NCBI GenBank assembly: GCA_002491065.1
Contig: DKVF01000076.1
Coordinates: 1-7,735 of the forward strand
DNA: 7,735 bases
Direction: 5' to 3'
From: Peptococcaceae bacterium UBA7185
Lineage (GTDB): Bacteria > Bacillota > Peptococcia > Peptococcales > Peptococcaceae
Numbering within the stretch: the first letter of the stretch is position 1; every line of letters begins with the position of its first letter. Below are positions 1 to 5,466 of this stretch, piece by piece. Under the pieces are notes generated by a model, which did no database searches, was not told where the DNA came from, and was given only the letters and a program-made list of their open reading frames with translations. Made by a program: the position numbers and the translations under genes.

Positions 1-13
1 TACAGACTTTTTT

Positions 14-316
14 TCACAGACTCTCTTTTATGGAGAGACGCAGCGCTTCCTGTTTTTTTGCCAGCAATTCTTTTCTCAAAGGGATGGTAGACGCTCCCTG
101 CAAACACAGATCCAGATATTCTTTCATTTCCTGAATGCTCATGCTGCACCGTTTCAAACAGGTAAGATCATTGATCCATTTTATATCTTTTTCATCAAAG
201 ATGCGCCGGTTATTTTTGTCCCGCTTTACATTGGGAATCAGTCCTTCGTTGCAATAAAATTTTAAGGTTTGGTAGGTTATGCCCACTTCCCGACAGACCT
301 GCATCATTGTATACAT
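14..316 (-). CDS. MerR-family transcriptional regulator, short C-terminus
   Basis: DNA-binding regulator of the MerR family, probably controlling the divergent reductase genes. Residues 1-20 form the family's helix-turn-helix (MYTMMQVCREVGITYQTLKF). The wing follows, with YCNEGLIP and NRRIFDEKDIKWI, and then a helical region containing MSIQEMKEYLDLCLQG. The frame is open back to a GTG at 349 and an ATG at 325. I prefer the ATG at 316, because the AAGGGAG Shine-Dalgarno sequence then sits about 10 bases upstream, whereas it nearly touches the ATG at 325. MYT is also the usual first tripeptide of the family. The protein is then 100 residues. Relatives usually run on for some 25 more residues of dimerisation helix, so this one ends early (inference from the family). 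No effector-binding domain or metal-binding cysteine pattern is visible, so the signal is unknown. The family call is secure; the target assignment rests on the divergent layout and the promoter architecture. Confidence 0.88.
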   Translation of the reverse strand: MYTMMQVCREVGITYQTLKFYCNEGLIPNVKRDKNNRRIFDEKDIKWINDLTCLKRCSMSIQEMKEYLDLCLQGASTIPLRKELLAKKQEALRLSIKESL

Positions 317-377
317 TCTGCTCATTCTCCCTTTGTCATTATGATTCACAAAATTTGAAAAATTTTATAAAAATCTA

Positions 378-408
378 TTGACCGATAGTTACTACCGTAA
401 AATATAAT
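378..408 (+). promoter_or_regulatory. MerR-type promoter with 19-bp spacer and operator dyad
   Basis: A TTGACC -35 box (378-383) and a perfect TATAAT -10 box (403-408) are separated by 19 bp, not the usual 17. MerR-family activators act on exactly this kind of overlong spacer, by untwisting the DNA. Within the spacer lies the imperfect dyad CGATAGTTACTACCG (383-397), whose inner arms TAGT and ACTA are perfect. A second pair, ACCGAT (381-386) and ATCGGT (407-412), brackets the core promoter. The promoter reads toward the flavoprotein and aldo/keto reductase genes, with a predicted start near 415 and so a leader of about 145 bases. The divergent MerR gene begins about 60 bp to the left. Confidence 0.75.
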
Positions 409-561
409 CGGTGATAGAAAGCGGTTCAAACAATCACATTATAGTATGAAAAAAATGGAATTGCAAGCAGAAGTCGCTCTCGTTCTCCAGATGCAAAAGG
501 GCAGAAGGAGGGGAACAGCGGCTTCAGGGATTTTCAAATCATGAGATGGGAGAGAAAAAAG

Positions 562-1101
562 ATGAGCAAAAAGGTATTGATTTTGTCAGGCAGTCCTCGC
601 AAGGGAGGAAATTCGGATTTATTGTGTGATGAATTTATGAAGGGGGCGTTGGAGAGCGGTAATCAGGTGGAGAAAATTTTTCTGCGCAGCAAAAAGGTGG
701 CGCCCTGTAATGCCTGCTATTATTGCAAAAATCATGACGGGCAGTGTGCCATCAAGGATGATATGGGAGAAATTTTGGATAAAATGCAGGCTGCTGACGT
801 CATTGTGATGGCAAGTCCAGTATATTTTTATTCCATTGACGCGCAGATGAAGGCGGTAATTGACCGTTCTGTGGCTCGCTGGACGGATATTCACGACAAA
901 GAGTTTTATTATATTATGACTGCTGCTGAGGATGGCGACACGGTGATGGACTGCACCCTGGAATGTTTCAGAGGGTTTGCGGTCTGTCTGGACGGCGCGA
1001 AAGAAATGGGCGTGATTTATGGCAAAGGCGTTTACGAAGCGGGAAGTATTCGAGAAATGCCAGCTATGCAGGAGGCTTATGAAATTGGGAAACGGGTGTG
1101 A
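562..1101 (+). CDS. Flavodoxin-family NAD(P)H-dependent FMN reductase, iron-sulfur flavoprotein type
   Basis: Cytoplasmic flavoprotein of the NADPH-dependent FMN reductase/flavodoxin-fold family, expected to pass electrons from a reduced cofactor or ferredoxin to small acceptors. In the 179-residue protein, SGSPRKGGNSD (residues 9-19) is the FMN phosphate loop. C49, C52, C55 and C62 have CX2CX2CX6C spacing, which matches the compact cluster motif of iron-sulfur flavoproteins (Isf), so a [4Fe-4S] cluster is plausible. SPVYFYSIDAQMKAVIDR (85-102) is the conserved flavin-contact segment. The C-terminus (PAMQEAYEIGKRV) and the overall length are normal for the family. An upstream in-frame ATG at 541 has no properly spaced ribosome binding site. 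The ATG at 562 is preceded by GGGAGAG with 7 bases of spacing and gives the usual MSKKVLILSGSPR start. The gene lies under the MerR-type promoter, about 150 bp ahead of the aldo/keto reductase. The physiological substrate cannot be told from sequence. Confidence 0.9.
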   Translation: MSKKVLILSGSPRKGGNSDLLCDEFMKGALESGNQVEKIFLRSKKVAPCNACYYCKNHDGQCAIKDDMGEILDKMQAADVIVMASPVYFYSIDAQMKAVIDRSVARWTDIHDKEFYYIMTAAEDGDTVMDCTLECFRGFAVCLDGAKEMGVIYGKGVYEAGSIREMPAMQEAYEIGKRV

Positions 1102-1228
1102 AACGGGAATCGGAGCAAAAACACTGGAGCCCAATGCAACGATTTTGGATGGATTGACAATTTCTCGCGACCGTATTCAGGATGCAGAACAGGAAATCAC
1201 AGATTGGGTCAGAGACTTGAACAAGTAA
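1102..1228 (+). pseudogene. C-terminal remnant of a flavodoxin gene
   Basis: After the reductase stop, the reading frame shifted by one position stays open to a TAA at 1226-1228. It encodes ETGIGAKTLEPNATILDGL followed by TISRDRIQDAEQEITDWV and RDLNK. This is what the end of a flavodoxin of the flavodoxin_4 type looks like: a G-x-G-I/G stretch, then PNATxLDGL, a short strand, and a final amphipathic helix ending in DW. No start codon or ribosome binding site serves this piece alone, and the rest of the flavodoxin (FMN-binding N-terminus) is absent. Upstream, the same frame runs antiphase inside the reductase gene and makes no recognisable protein. I read this as the scar of a deletion that removed most of a flavodoxin gene lying between the reductase and the aldo/keto reductase. 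The family match was made by eye and is the uncertain part. Confidence 0.6.
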
Positions 1229-1255
1229 GAAAGACTATAAGGAGAGAAATATATC

Positions 1256-2257
1256 ATGCAAACCAGAATATTGGGAAAAGACATGACAGTTTCGGCGGTA
1301 GGGTTGGGCTGTATGGGGTTCTCTCATGCTTATGGCGCACCCACGGAGGATAAGGAAGCAATTCAGATGATTCGAGAAGCCTTTGAAATGGGCTATACGA
1401 TGTTTGATACAGCGGAATGCTATGGCACAGCAGATGATCCCCATGTCAATGAACGTTTGGTGGGCGAAGCAGTAAAGCCCTTTCGCGACAAGGTCCAGCT
1501 CGTCAGCAAGTTTGGGATTCATTTTGATTTGAATGACGGAAAGGTCAATCATGATCTCATTTCAGATGCCCGACCGGAAGTGATTCGCGCGTCTGTAGAG
1601 GGCAGTCTGAAACGGTTGCAGACAGACCATATCGACTTGTATTTTCAGCATCGTATCGACCCTGCTGTGGAACCGAAGACGGTAGCCGAGGTGATGGCTG
1701 ATTTGATTCGGGAAGGGAAAATTCTTCACTGGGGAATTAGTGAAGCAACTGCAACGTATTTACAGCGCGCTCATGCTGTTTGCCCAGTGACTGCGGTAGA
1801 AAATCGTTATTCCATGATGGCGCGGCAATATGAAGCGTTATTTCCCCTTTTAGAAGAATTGCAGGTGGAATTGGTGGCGTTTTCAACGATGGCCAATGGA
1901 TTTTTGACCGGAAAGTACGGGAAAGATGCCGTTTTTGACAAGCAGTATGATTATCGGAGCAGTATGCCGCAGTTTCGCGAAGAAAGCTATGAGAAAAATC
2001 AGGAATTGCTGTCATTACTCAATCGTATGGCAGAAGAAAAAAACGGAACACCAGCGCAGATTTCTATGGCATGGATGCTGTGCAAAAAGCCGTACATTGT
2101 TCCCATCCCCGGTACACGCAAGCTTGAGCGTTTGCGGGAAAATGCGGGAGCAGCAGATATTGTTTTGACACAGGACGAAGTTCTGGCGTTGGATCAGGCC
2201 CTCGATGCAATGGAGATGTCGGAGGTGTTCGGCGGAAGTAAGATTGTGAGCCGATAA
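1256..2257 (+). CDS. Aldo/keto reductase
   Basis: NADP(H)-dependent oxidoreductase of the aldo/keto reductase superfamily: a cytoplasmic TIM-barrel enzyme that reduces aldehydes or ketones. The catalytic tetrad is intact: D51 in FDTAECYG, Y56 in the same motif, K85 in LVSKFG, and H132 in YFQHRID. The C-terminal IPGTRKLERLREN (284-296) is the cofactor-phosphate binding segment. The N-terminal GLGCMGFSHAYG fits the subfamily often annotated as general stress or tas-like aldo/keto reductases. At 333 residues the length is normal. AAGGAGAG (1239-1246) lies 9 bases before the ATG. The gene follows the flavoprotein and the flavodoxin scar on the same strand and is closed by a strong terminator, so it probably belongs to the MerR-controlled transcript. 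The native carbonyl substrate is unknown; a role in detoxifying reactive carbonyls is an inference from the context. Confidence 0.95.
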   Translation: MQTRILGKDMTVSAVGLGCMGFSHAYGAPTEDKEAIQMIREAFEMGYTMFDTAECYGTADDPHVNERLVGEAVKPFRDKVQLVSKFGIHFDLNDGKVNHDLISDARPEVIRASVEGSLKRLQTDHIDLYFQHRIDPAVEPKTVAEVMADLIREGKILHWGISEATATYLQRAHAVCPVTAVENRYSMMARQYEALFPLLEELQVELVAFSTMANGFLTGKYGKDAVFDKQYDYRSSMPQFREESYEKNQELLSLLNRMAEEKNGTPAQISMAWMLCKKPYIVPIPGTRKLERLRENAGAADIVLTQDEVLALDQALDAMEMSEVFGGSKIVSR

Positions 2258-2313
2258 ATCAGCGCCGCTGAAAAAGCAAGAGAAGGCGCATATAAAAATA
2301 ATCTGAAACGATG

Positions 2314-2361
2314 CAGGGTATCATATTCTAACGGATTTTGTTTTAGAGATATGATGCCCTG
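2314..2361 (+). terminator. Rho-independent terminator of the redox cluster
   Basis: CAGGGTATCATAT (2314-2326) pairs with ATATGATGCCCTG (2349-2361), a 13-bp stem with one G-U wobble. The loop can extend the pairing through TCTAA/TTAGA with a one-base bulge. The right arm is followed by TTCTTTT (2362-2368). It ends transcription about 60 bases after the aldo/keto reductase stop, before the toxin-antitoxin promoter. Confidence 0.85.
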
Positions 2362-2393
2362 TTCTTTTAATTATTTGATATATCCATGTTATC

Positions 2394-2412
2394 CAGCCTA
2401 TGCGATGGGCTG
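2394..2412. repeat. Short palindrome upstream of the toxin-antitoxin promoter
   Basis: CAGCCTAT and ATGGGCTG are inverted around GCG, an 8-bp stem with one G-T pair. No T-run follows, so it is not a simple terminator. It sits about 35 bp upstream of the -35 box of the toxin-antitoxin promoter, so it could bind a regulator, but its role is unknown. Apart from this and the promoter, I see nothing else in the 2370-2495 spacer. Confidence 0.35.
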
Positions 2413-2444
2413 CTATAAAATTGTTATAAATAATATATAATTTG

Positions 2445-2473
2445 TTGAAAATCGGGTAAGATAGACATATAAT
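2445..2473 (+). promoter_or_regulatory. Promoter of the toxin-antitoxin pair
   Basis: TTGAAA (2445-2450) and TATAAT (2468-2473) are separated by exactly 17 bp. A second TATAAT overlaps at 2473-2478. The antitoxin ATG is at 2496, so the leader is short, with a strong AAGGAGG ribosome binding site at 2482-2488. DinJ/RelB pairs normally repress their own promoter; the A+T-rich DNA here did not yield an unambiguous operator. Confidence 0.7.
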
Positions 2474-2495
2474 ATAATTTGAAGGAGGGGTTGCT

Positions 2496-2777
2496 ATGTC
2501 CAAAGTTTCCACAAGTGTTTCTATTGATACCGATGTGAAAGTGAAAGCCCAGGAGTTATTTGCTGACCTCGGGCTGGATTTGTCTACTGCGATTAATATT
2601 TTTCTGAAGCAGTGTATTCGTGAGAACGGAATTCCATTCAGCATTCAGAGAGAAGTTCCAAACGTTGACACTATTGCTGCCATGAAAGAGGCTGAAGAGA
2701 TGCAAAAGCATCCGGAAAAGTATAAACGATACAGTTCGTTTTCTGAGCTTTTGAGGGAGATGGAAGGCCGTGCTTGA
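2496..2777 (+). CDS. dinJ: DinJ/RelB-family antitoxin
   Basis: Antitoxin of a type II toxin-antitoxin system. It binds and neutralises the YafQ-type toxin encoded next and, in this family, represses the shared promoter. Residues 1-45 form the ribbon-helix-helix DNA-binding domain. It has the typical pattern of a strand (VSTSVSIDTDVKVKAQELF), GLDLSTAINIFLKQCI, and then NGIPF. The C-terminal half (residues 55-93, with AAMKEAEEMQKHPEKYKRY and SSFSELLREM) is charged and helical and is expected to wrap around the toxin. The 93-residue length is normal. AAGGAGG with 7 bases of spacing fixes the ATG. The stop codon overlaps the toxin start by 8 bases, the usual translational coupling of these pairs. 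Confidence 0.92.
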   Translation: MSKVSTSVSIDTDVKVKAQELFADLGLDLSTAINIFLKQCIRENGIPFSIQREVPNVDTIAAMKEAEEMQKHPEKYKRYSSFSELLREMEGRA

Positions 2778-3042
2778 TATTGTGGTATCAAACCGTTTCA
2801 AAAAGGACTTAAAACTGGCGATGAAAAGAGGCTATAACATGGCGCTTCTTGAAACTGTAGTGGAGTGTCTGGCTTCTGGTCAGTTGTTGGAGAAAAGATA
2901 TCAAGATCATTTATTGACAGGAGAGTATGGCGGTTTTCGAGAATGCCATATTACGCCGGATTGGCTGCTGGTATATCAAGTCAGGGATACAGAATTAGTT
3001 TTATTTTTATCAAGAACAGGAACACATAGTGATTTATTCTAA
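2770..3042 (+). CDS. yafQ: YafQ-family mRNA interferase toxin
   Basis: Toxin of the RelE/YafQ fold, a ribosome-dependent endoribonuclease that cleaves mRNA in the ribosomal A site when free of antitoxin. By alignment from memory to E. coli YafQ, the active-site residues are all present: H47 in YQDHLL, H60 and D64 in CHITPDW, R82 in SRTGTH, H86, and the C-terminal F90. The protein is 90 residues, full length for the family, so the toxin is probably active. The start is a GTG at 2770, inside the last codons of the antitoxin gene. It is served by GAGGGAG (2753-2759), which also lies within antitoxin codons, a layout that keeps toxin output dependent on antitoxin translation. The gene runs toward the symporter terminator at 3057-3096, which may also stop its transcripts. 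Confidence 0.93.
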   Translation: MLDIVVSNRFKKDLKLAMKRGYNMALLETVVECLASGQLLEKRYQDHLLTGEYGGFRECHITPDWLLVYQVRDTELVLFLSRTGTHSDLF

Positions 3043-3056
3043 ACATAACATAAAAC

Positions 3057-3096
3057 CAGGCCCATTGTCAGATGTTTCTATCTGACAACGGGCCTG
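3057..3096 (-). terminator. Terminator between the symporter and toxin genes
   Basis: CAGGCCCATTGTCAGAT (3057-3073) and ATCTGACAACGGGCCTG (3080-3096) pair over 17 positions with one mismatch and a 6-base loop. On the minus strand the hairpin begins about 10 bases after the symporter stop and is followed by GGTTTTATG, a short U-run. On the plus strand no U-run follows, so it works mainly for the symporter cluster, but a stem this strong may also stop toxin transcripts. Confidence 0.8.
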
Positions 3097-3105
3097 ATTG
3101 CAGTG

Positions 3106-4479
3106 TCAAGCAAAGAATTTTTGCCACCAGCCTGTGATAAAGATGAACAGGATGAGAAGCGGCAGAATGTAGCTTACATAAAAACGAATTGCTTTGGGGA
3201 ATTTCAGACCAACGCCCGCATCAGCTTCGGCGATAAAATTGTCCCAGCCCCAGCCGTATCTGCTGGTACAGAACAGCAAATATAACAAGCTGCCCAATGG
3301 CAGAAGATTGTTGGATACGATAAAGTCTTCAAGGTCCTGAACAGTGGAGCCAGCGCCTAATGGTGCGAAATCGCTCCAAATGTTAAAGCCCAGTACACAT
3401 GGCATGGAGAGAATCAGAATCAAAATGACATTGAACACGACTGCTTTTTTTCTTTCCCAGTCCCACAGGTCCATGGCGAAGCTGATAATATTTTCAAATA
3501 CAGCAATGATGGTGGAGAGCGCTGCAAAGCTCATGAATACAAAGAACAGAGTGCCCCATAACTGGCCGCCGGCCATTTGATTGAATACATTGGGCAGTGT
3601 TACAAATACTAATCCCGGTCCCTGTCCGGCGTCGATGCCGAAAGCAAAGCAGGCGGGAATGATGGCCAGTCCTGCCAACAGTGCCACAATGGTATCCAGC
3701 GCGCAGATGCTTACCGTTTCTCCCATGAGGGAACGGTCTTTGCTGATGTAGCTGCCGAAAATAGACATAGCGCCAATCCCCAGGCTTAATGTGAAGAATG
3801 CTTGCCCCATAGCGGCATAAACGACTTCTCCGATACCTGCCTCCAACATACGATCGAAATTGGGAATCAAGTAAAAGGAGATTCCTTCTTCGGCTCCAGG
3901 AAGAGTCACACTGCGCACGCACAAAGCCAACAGAATAATAAATAAACAACTCATCATGACTTTGGTGATTCGCTCTACACCATTTTGCAGACCAAGACTG
4001 CAAACAAAAAAGCCAATGAGCACAGCAACAATCATCCATGCTGTCATATACCCCGGCTGAGCCAGCATATTGCCGAATACATTTCCCACTTCCTCTGGGG
4101 AAAGACCGACAAACTCGCCTGTGGCCATCTTGAGTACATAAGCGAGCATCCAACCGCCGACGGTGGTGTAAAACATCATCAAAAGATAGTTTCCGGCCAT
4201 AGCTGCATAACCGGTCAGATGCCATTTACTGCCTTTCGGTTCCAATACGTGGAAGCTGCGTACAGCTGATTTTTGACTGGCGCGTCCTACGGCAAATTCC
4301 ATTACCATAATAGGCATTCCCAGAATGACCAGAAACAGCAAATAAATTAAGACGAAGGCAGCGCCGCCGTACTGACCGGTGATATATGGGAAACGCCATA
4401 CATTGCCTAGTCCGATGGCACATCCTGCCGAAATGAGGATAAATCCCAGTCGAGATGAAAAGCGTTCACGTTTTTCCAT
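3106..4479 (-). CDS. Sodium-dependent amino acid symporter, NSS family
   Basis: Inner-membrane transporter of the neurotransmitter:sodium symporter (NSS/SNF) family. Bacterial members (LeuT, MhsT, Tyt1, TnaT) take up hydrophobic or aromatic amino acids with Na+. The first helix carries the family signature AIGLGNVWRFPYITGQYGG (residues 21-39), including A21 and N26, which correspond to Na1-site ligands. The unwound helix 6 has FFTLSLGIG (228-236; T230 aligns with the Na1 threonine). Helix 8 has AALSTIIA (319-326; S322/T323 align with the Na2 pair). Hydrophobic segments suggest about 11 helices, and at 457 residues it is close to the MhsT/Tyt1 size and shorter than LeuT. No signal peptide is expected. 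AAGGAG 6 bases upstream supports the ATG at 4479. It is the last gene of the minus-strand cluster, 77 bp after its upstream neighbour, and is followed by a strong terminator. The exact amino acid carried cannot be read from the sequence. Confidence 0.95.
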   Translation of the reverse strand: MEKRERFSSRLGFILISAGCAIGLGNVWRFPYITGQYGGAAFVLIYLLFLVILGMPIMVMEFAVGRASQKSAVRSFHVLEPKGSKWHLTGYAAMAGNYLLMMFYTTVGGWMLAYVLKMATGEFVGLSPEEVGNVFGNMLAQPGYMTAWMIVAVLIGFFVCSLGLQNGVERITKVMMSCLFIILLALCVRSVTLPGAEEGISFYLIPNFDRMLEAGIGEVVYAAMGQAFFTLSLGIGAMSIFGSYISKDRSLMGETVSICALDTIVALLAGLAIIPACFAFGIDAGQGPGLVFVTLPNVFNQMAGGQLWGTLFFVFMSFAALSTIIAVFENIISFAMDLWDWERKKAVVFNVILILILSMPCVLGFNIWSDFAPLGAGSTVQDLEDFIVSNNLLPLGSLLYLLFCTSRYGWGWDNFIAEADAGVGLKFPKAIRFYVSYILPLLILFIFITGWWQKFFA

Positions 4480-4556
4480 GAAAATCTCCTTTTAATTACA
4501 TAAAATTTTGAATTGTGATATAGAAATCATATTGTCATAGCTTACAGTTTTTGTTT

Positions 4557-5021
4557 TTAGTTACCTTTCATTTGTTCCTGCAGCTGTGCCAGTTCATGTT
4601 GACTGAACCACATGAATAATTCATATACTTGCAGGCTTGGCGCAATGCGGTAGAGTTGTTTGCTGAATCCAGGAAGAATATTGTCTCCGCTGACGACGTC
4701 CTGCCCCAGAAACTTTTCCGGAGTGAGAACAGACCAGTTTTTCAGTGACGGAAAATCATCCAGTGCTTGTGCGTCTTCTATATAGCAGGAAACCTGGGCC
4801 AAAACATATTTCATCTCGCCTTGTATACCTTTTTTTCGCAGTGCTTGCAGTTCATCAATCTGCTCATAAATTGCATCGCTGTATTCTGGAAATTTTTCAC
4901 CGGTGACAAGATACAATCTAGCTATAGCTAAAGGAAGTTGGCAGGAGAGCTCTTCCAGCATTTCTTGGAATTGTTTTGCTCTTTTGTAAGTGGTACGGGC
5001 AAATCCAATAGGAAATTCCAT
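4557..5021 (-). CDS. Unrecognised 154-residue soluble protein
   Basis: I do not recognise the family. The protein has no signal peptide, no membrane segment and no cysteine cluster (only C27 and C79). It looks mostly helical and mildly acidic. An N-terminal helix (TYKRAKQFQEMLEELSCQL) is followed by LAIARLYLVTGEKFPEYSDA, a charged helix with IYEQIDELQALRKKG, a Q/E-rich stretch, a proline- and glycine-bearing middle (LTPEKFLGQDVVSGDNILPG), and a last helix with ELFMWFSQHELAQLQEQM. The open frame extends back to a GTG at 5033. I prefer the ATG at 5021, because AGGAGTGAT sits at the right distance before it and overlaps the GTG. It lies between a possible PH-like protein and the symporter with gaps of 58 and 77 bp, so cotranscription is likely but not proven. 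Real coding status is supported by the ribosome binding site and by the lack of better frames. Confidence 0.75.
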   Translation of the reverse strand: MEFPIGFARTTYKRAKQFQEMLEELSCQLPLAIARLYLVTGEKFPEYSDAIYEQIDELQALRKKGIQGEMKYVLAQVSCYIEDAQALDDFPSLKNWSVLTPEKFLGQDVVSGDNILPGFSKQLYRIAPSLQVYELFMWFSQHELAQLQEQMKGN

Positions 5022-5079
5022 TTGTAGTATCACTCCTGAAAGGTTAAGATGATGGCAAACATAATAGAAATCACGGAAA

Positions 5080-5433
5080 TTATTCCGGTTTATTTTCCTG
5101 TTGCTGCACTGACATGTATTTATCGAGCACCTTGCACCCCTTATTACGATTTACCTGACTATGAATGAACAAGGTCAGTTTTTTGGCAGCAGGGTCTGCT
5201 GTTTTGATCACAATGGTGTTATCCATTTGTTTGTAGGACAACACATGCTCCATAGGTACTAAAGCGTCTTGTCCTTTGGCGCGTTCTAAAAAGATGCCCT
5301 TATCGGCAATGAGGATACTTAGCGGCTCCTTTTCCCCGATATCTGTATGACCGCTGCACTTGCCTAAGCTAATCATACAATCTCGAGAAGATTTCCTTTT
5401 CAGTTCCTTAAATATACGCTTTTCGTAAAACAT
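5080..5433 (-). CDS. Small uncharacterised protein, possible PH-like fold
   Basis: A 117-residue cytoplasmic protein I cannot assign to a named family. After a basic N-terminus (MFYEKRIFKELKRKSSRD) the sequence turns strand-rich: PLSILIADKGIFLER (37-51), ALVPMEHVLSYKQMD (57-71), NTIVIKTAD (72-80), and KKLTLFIHS (84-92). It ends with a helix-like segment around GCKVLDKYM and a polar tail. A run of alternating strands closed by one helix is reminiscent of bacterial PH-like/GRAM domains, but this is a visual impression only. There is no signal peptide or membrane helix. The frame extends to an ATG at 5454, which lacks a ribosome binding site. The ATG at 5433 has AGGAGG 6 bases upstream and is chosen. 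It follows the methionine aminopeptidase gene by 33 bp, which argues for one transcript. Confidence 0.72.
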   Translation of the reverse strand: MFYEKRIFKELKRKSSRDCMISLGKCSGHTDIGEKEPLSILIADKGIFLERAKGQDALVPMEHVLSYKQMDNTIVIKTADPAAKKLTLFIHSQVNRNKGCKVLDKYMSVQQQENKPE

Positions 5434-5466
5434 AGGCAGCCTCCTGCTTTTCATAAAGAGTGCAAA

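Noticed and set aside
446..544. 33-codon open frame in the leader, overlapping the ATG at 541
   Set aside because: No ribosome binding site before its ATG and no recognisable peptide; probably chance.
541..561. Earlier in-frame ATG of the flavoprotein gene
   Set aside because: No ribosome binding site at a usable distance; the ATG at 562 has GGGAGAG 7 bases upstream and gives the normal family N-terminus.
1019..1101. Start of the flavodoxin-like fragment at the ATG at 1019
   Set aside because: This part runs out of frame inside the intact reductase gene and makes no flavodoxin-like sequence; only the part after the reductase stop is treated as a remnant.
619..1134. 171-codon open frame on the minus strand
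   Set aside because: Lies antisense to the flavoprotein gene, has atypical composition (rich in H, F and S) and no family resemblance; a shadow frame.
3494..4225. 243-codon open frame on the minus strand
   Set aside because: Same strand as the symporter but another frame; arginine-, histidine- and cysteine-rich translation with no start signal, so a shadow of the transporter gene.
4480..4556. Separate promoter for the symporter gene
   Set aside because: The stretch is A+T-rich, but no -35/-10 pair with acceptable spacing stands out, so read-through from upstream is the simpler assumption.
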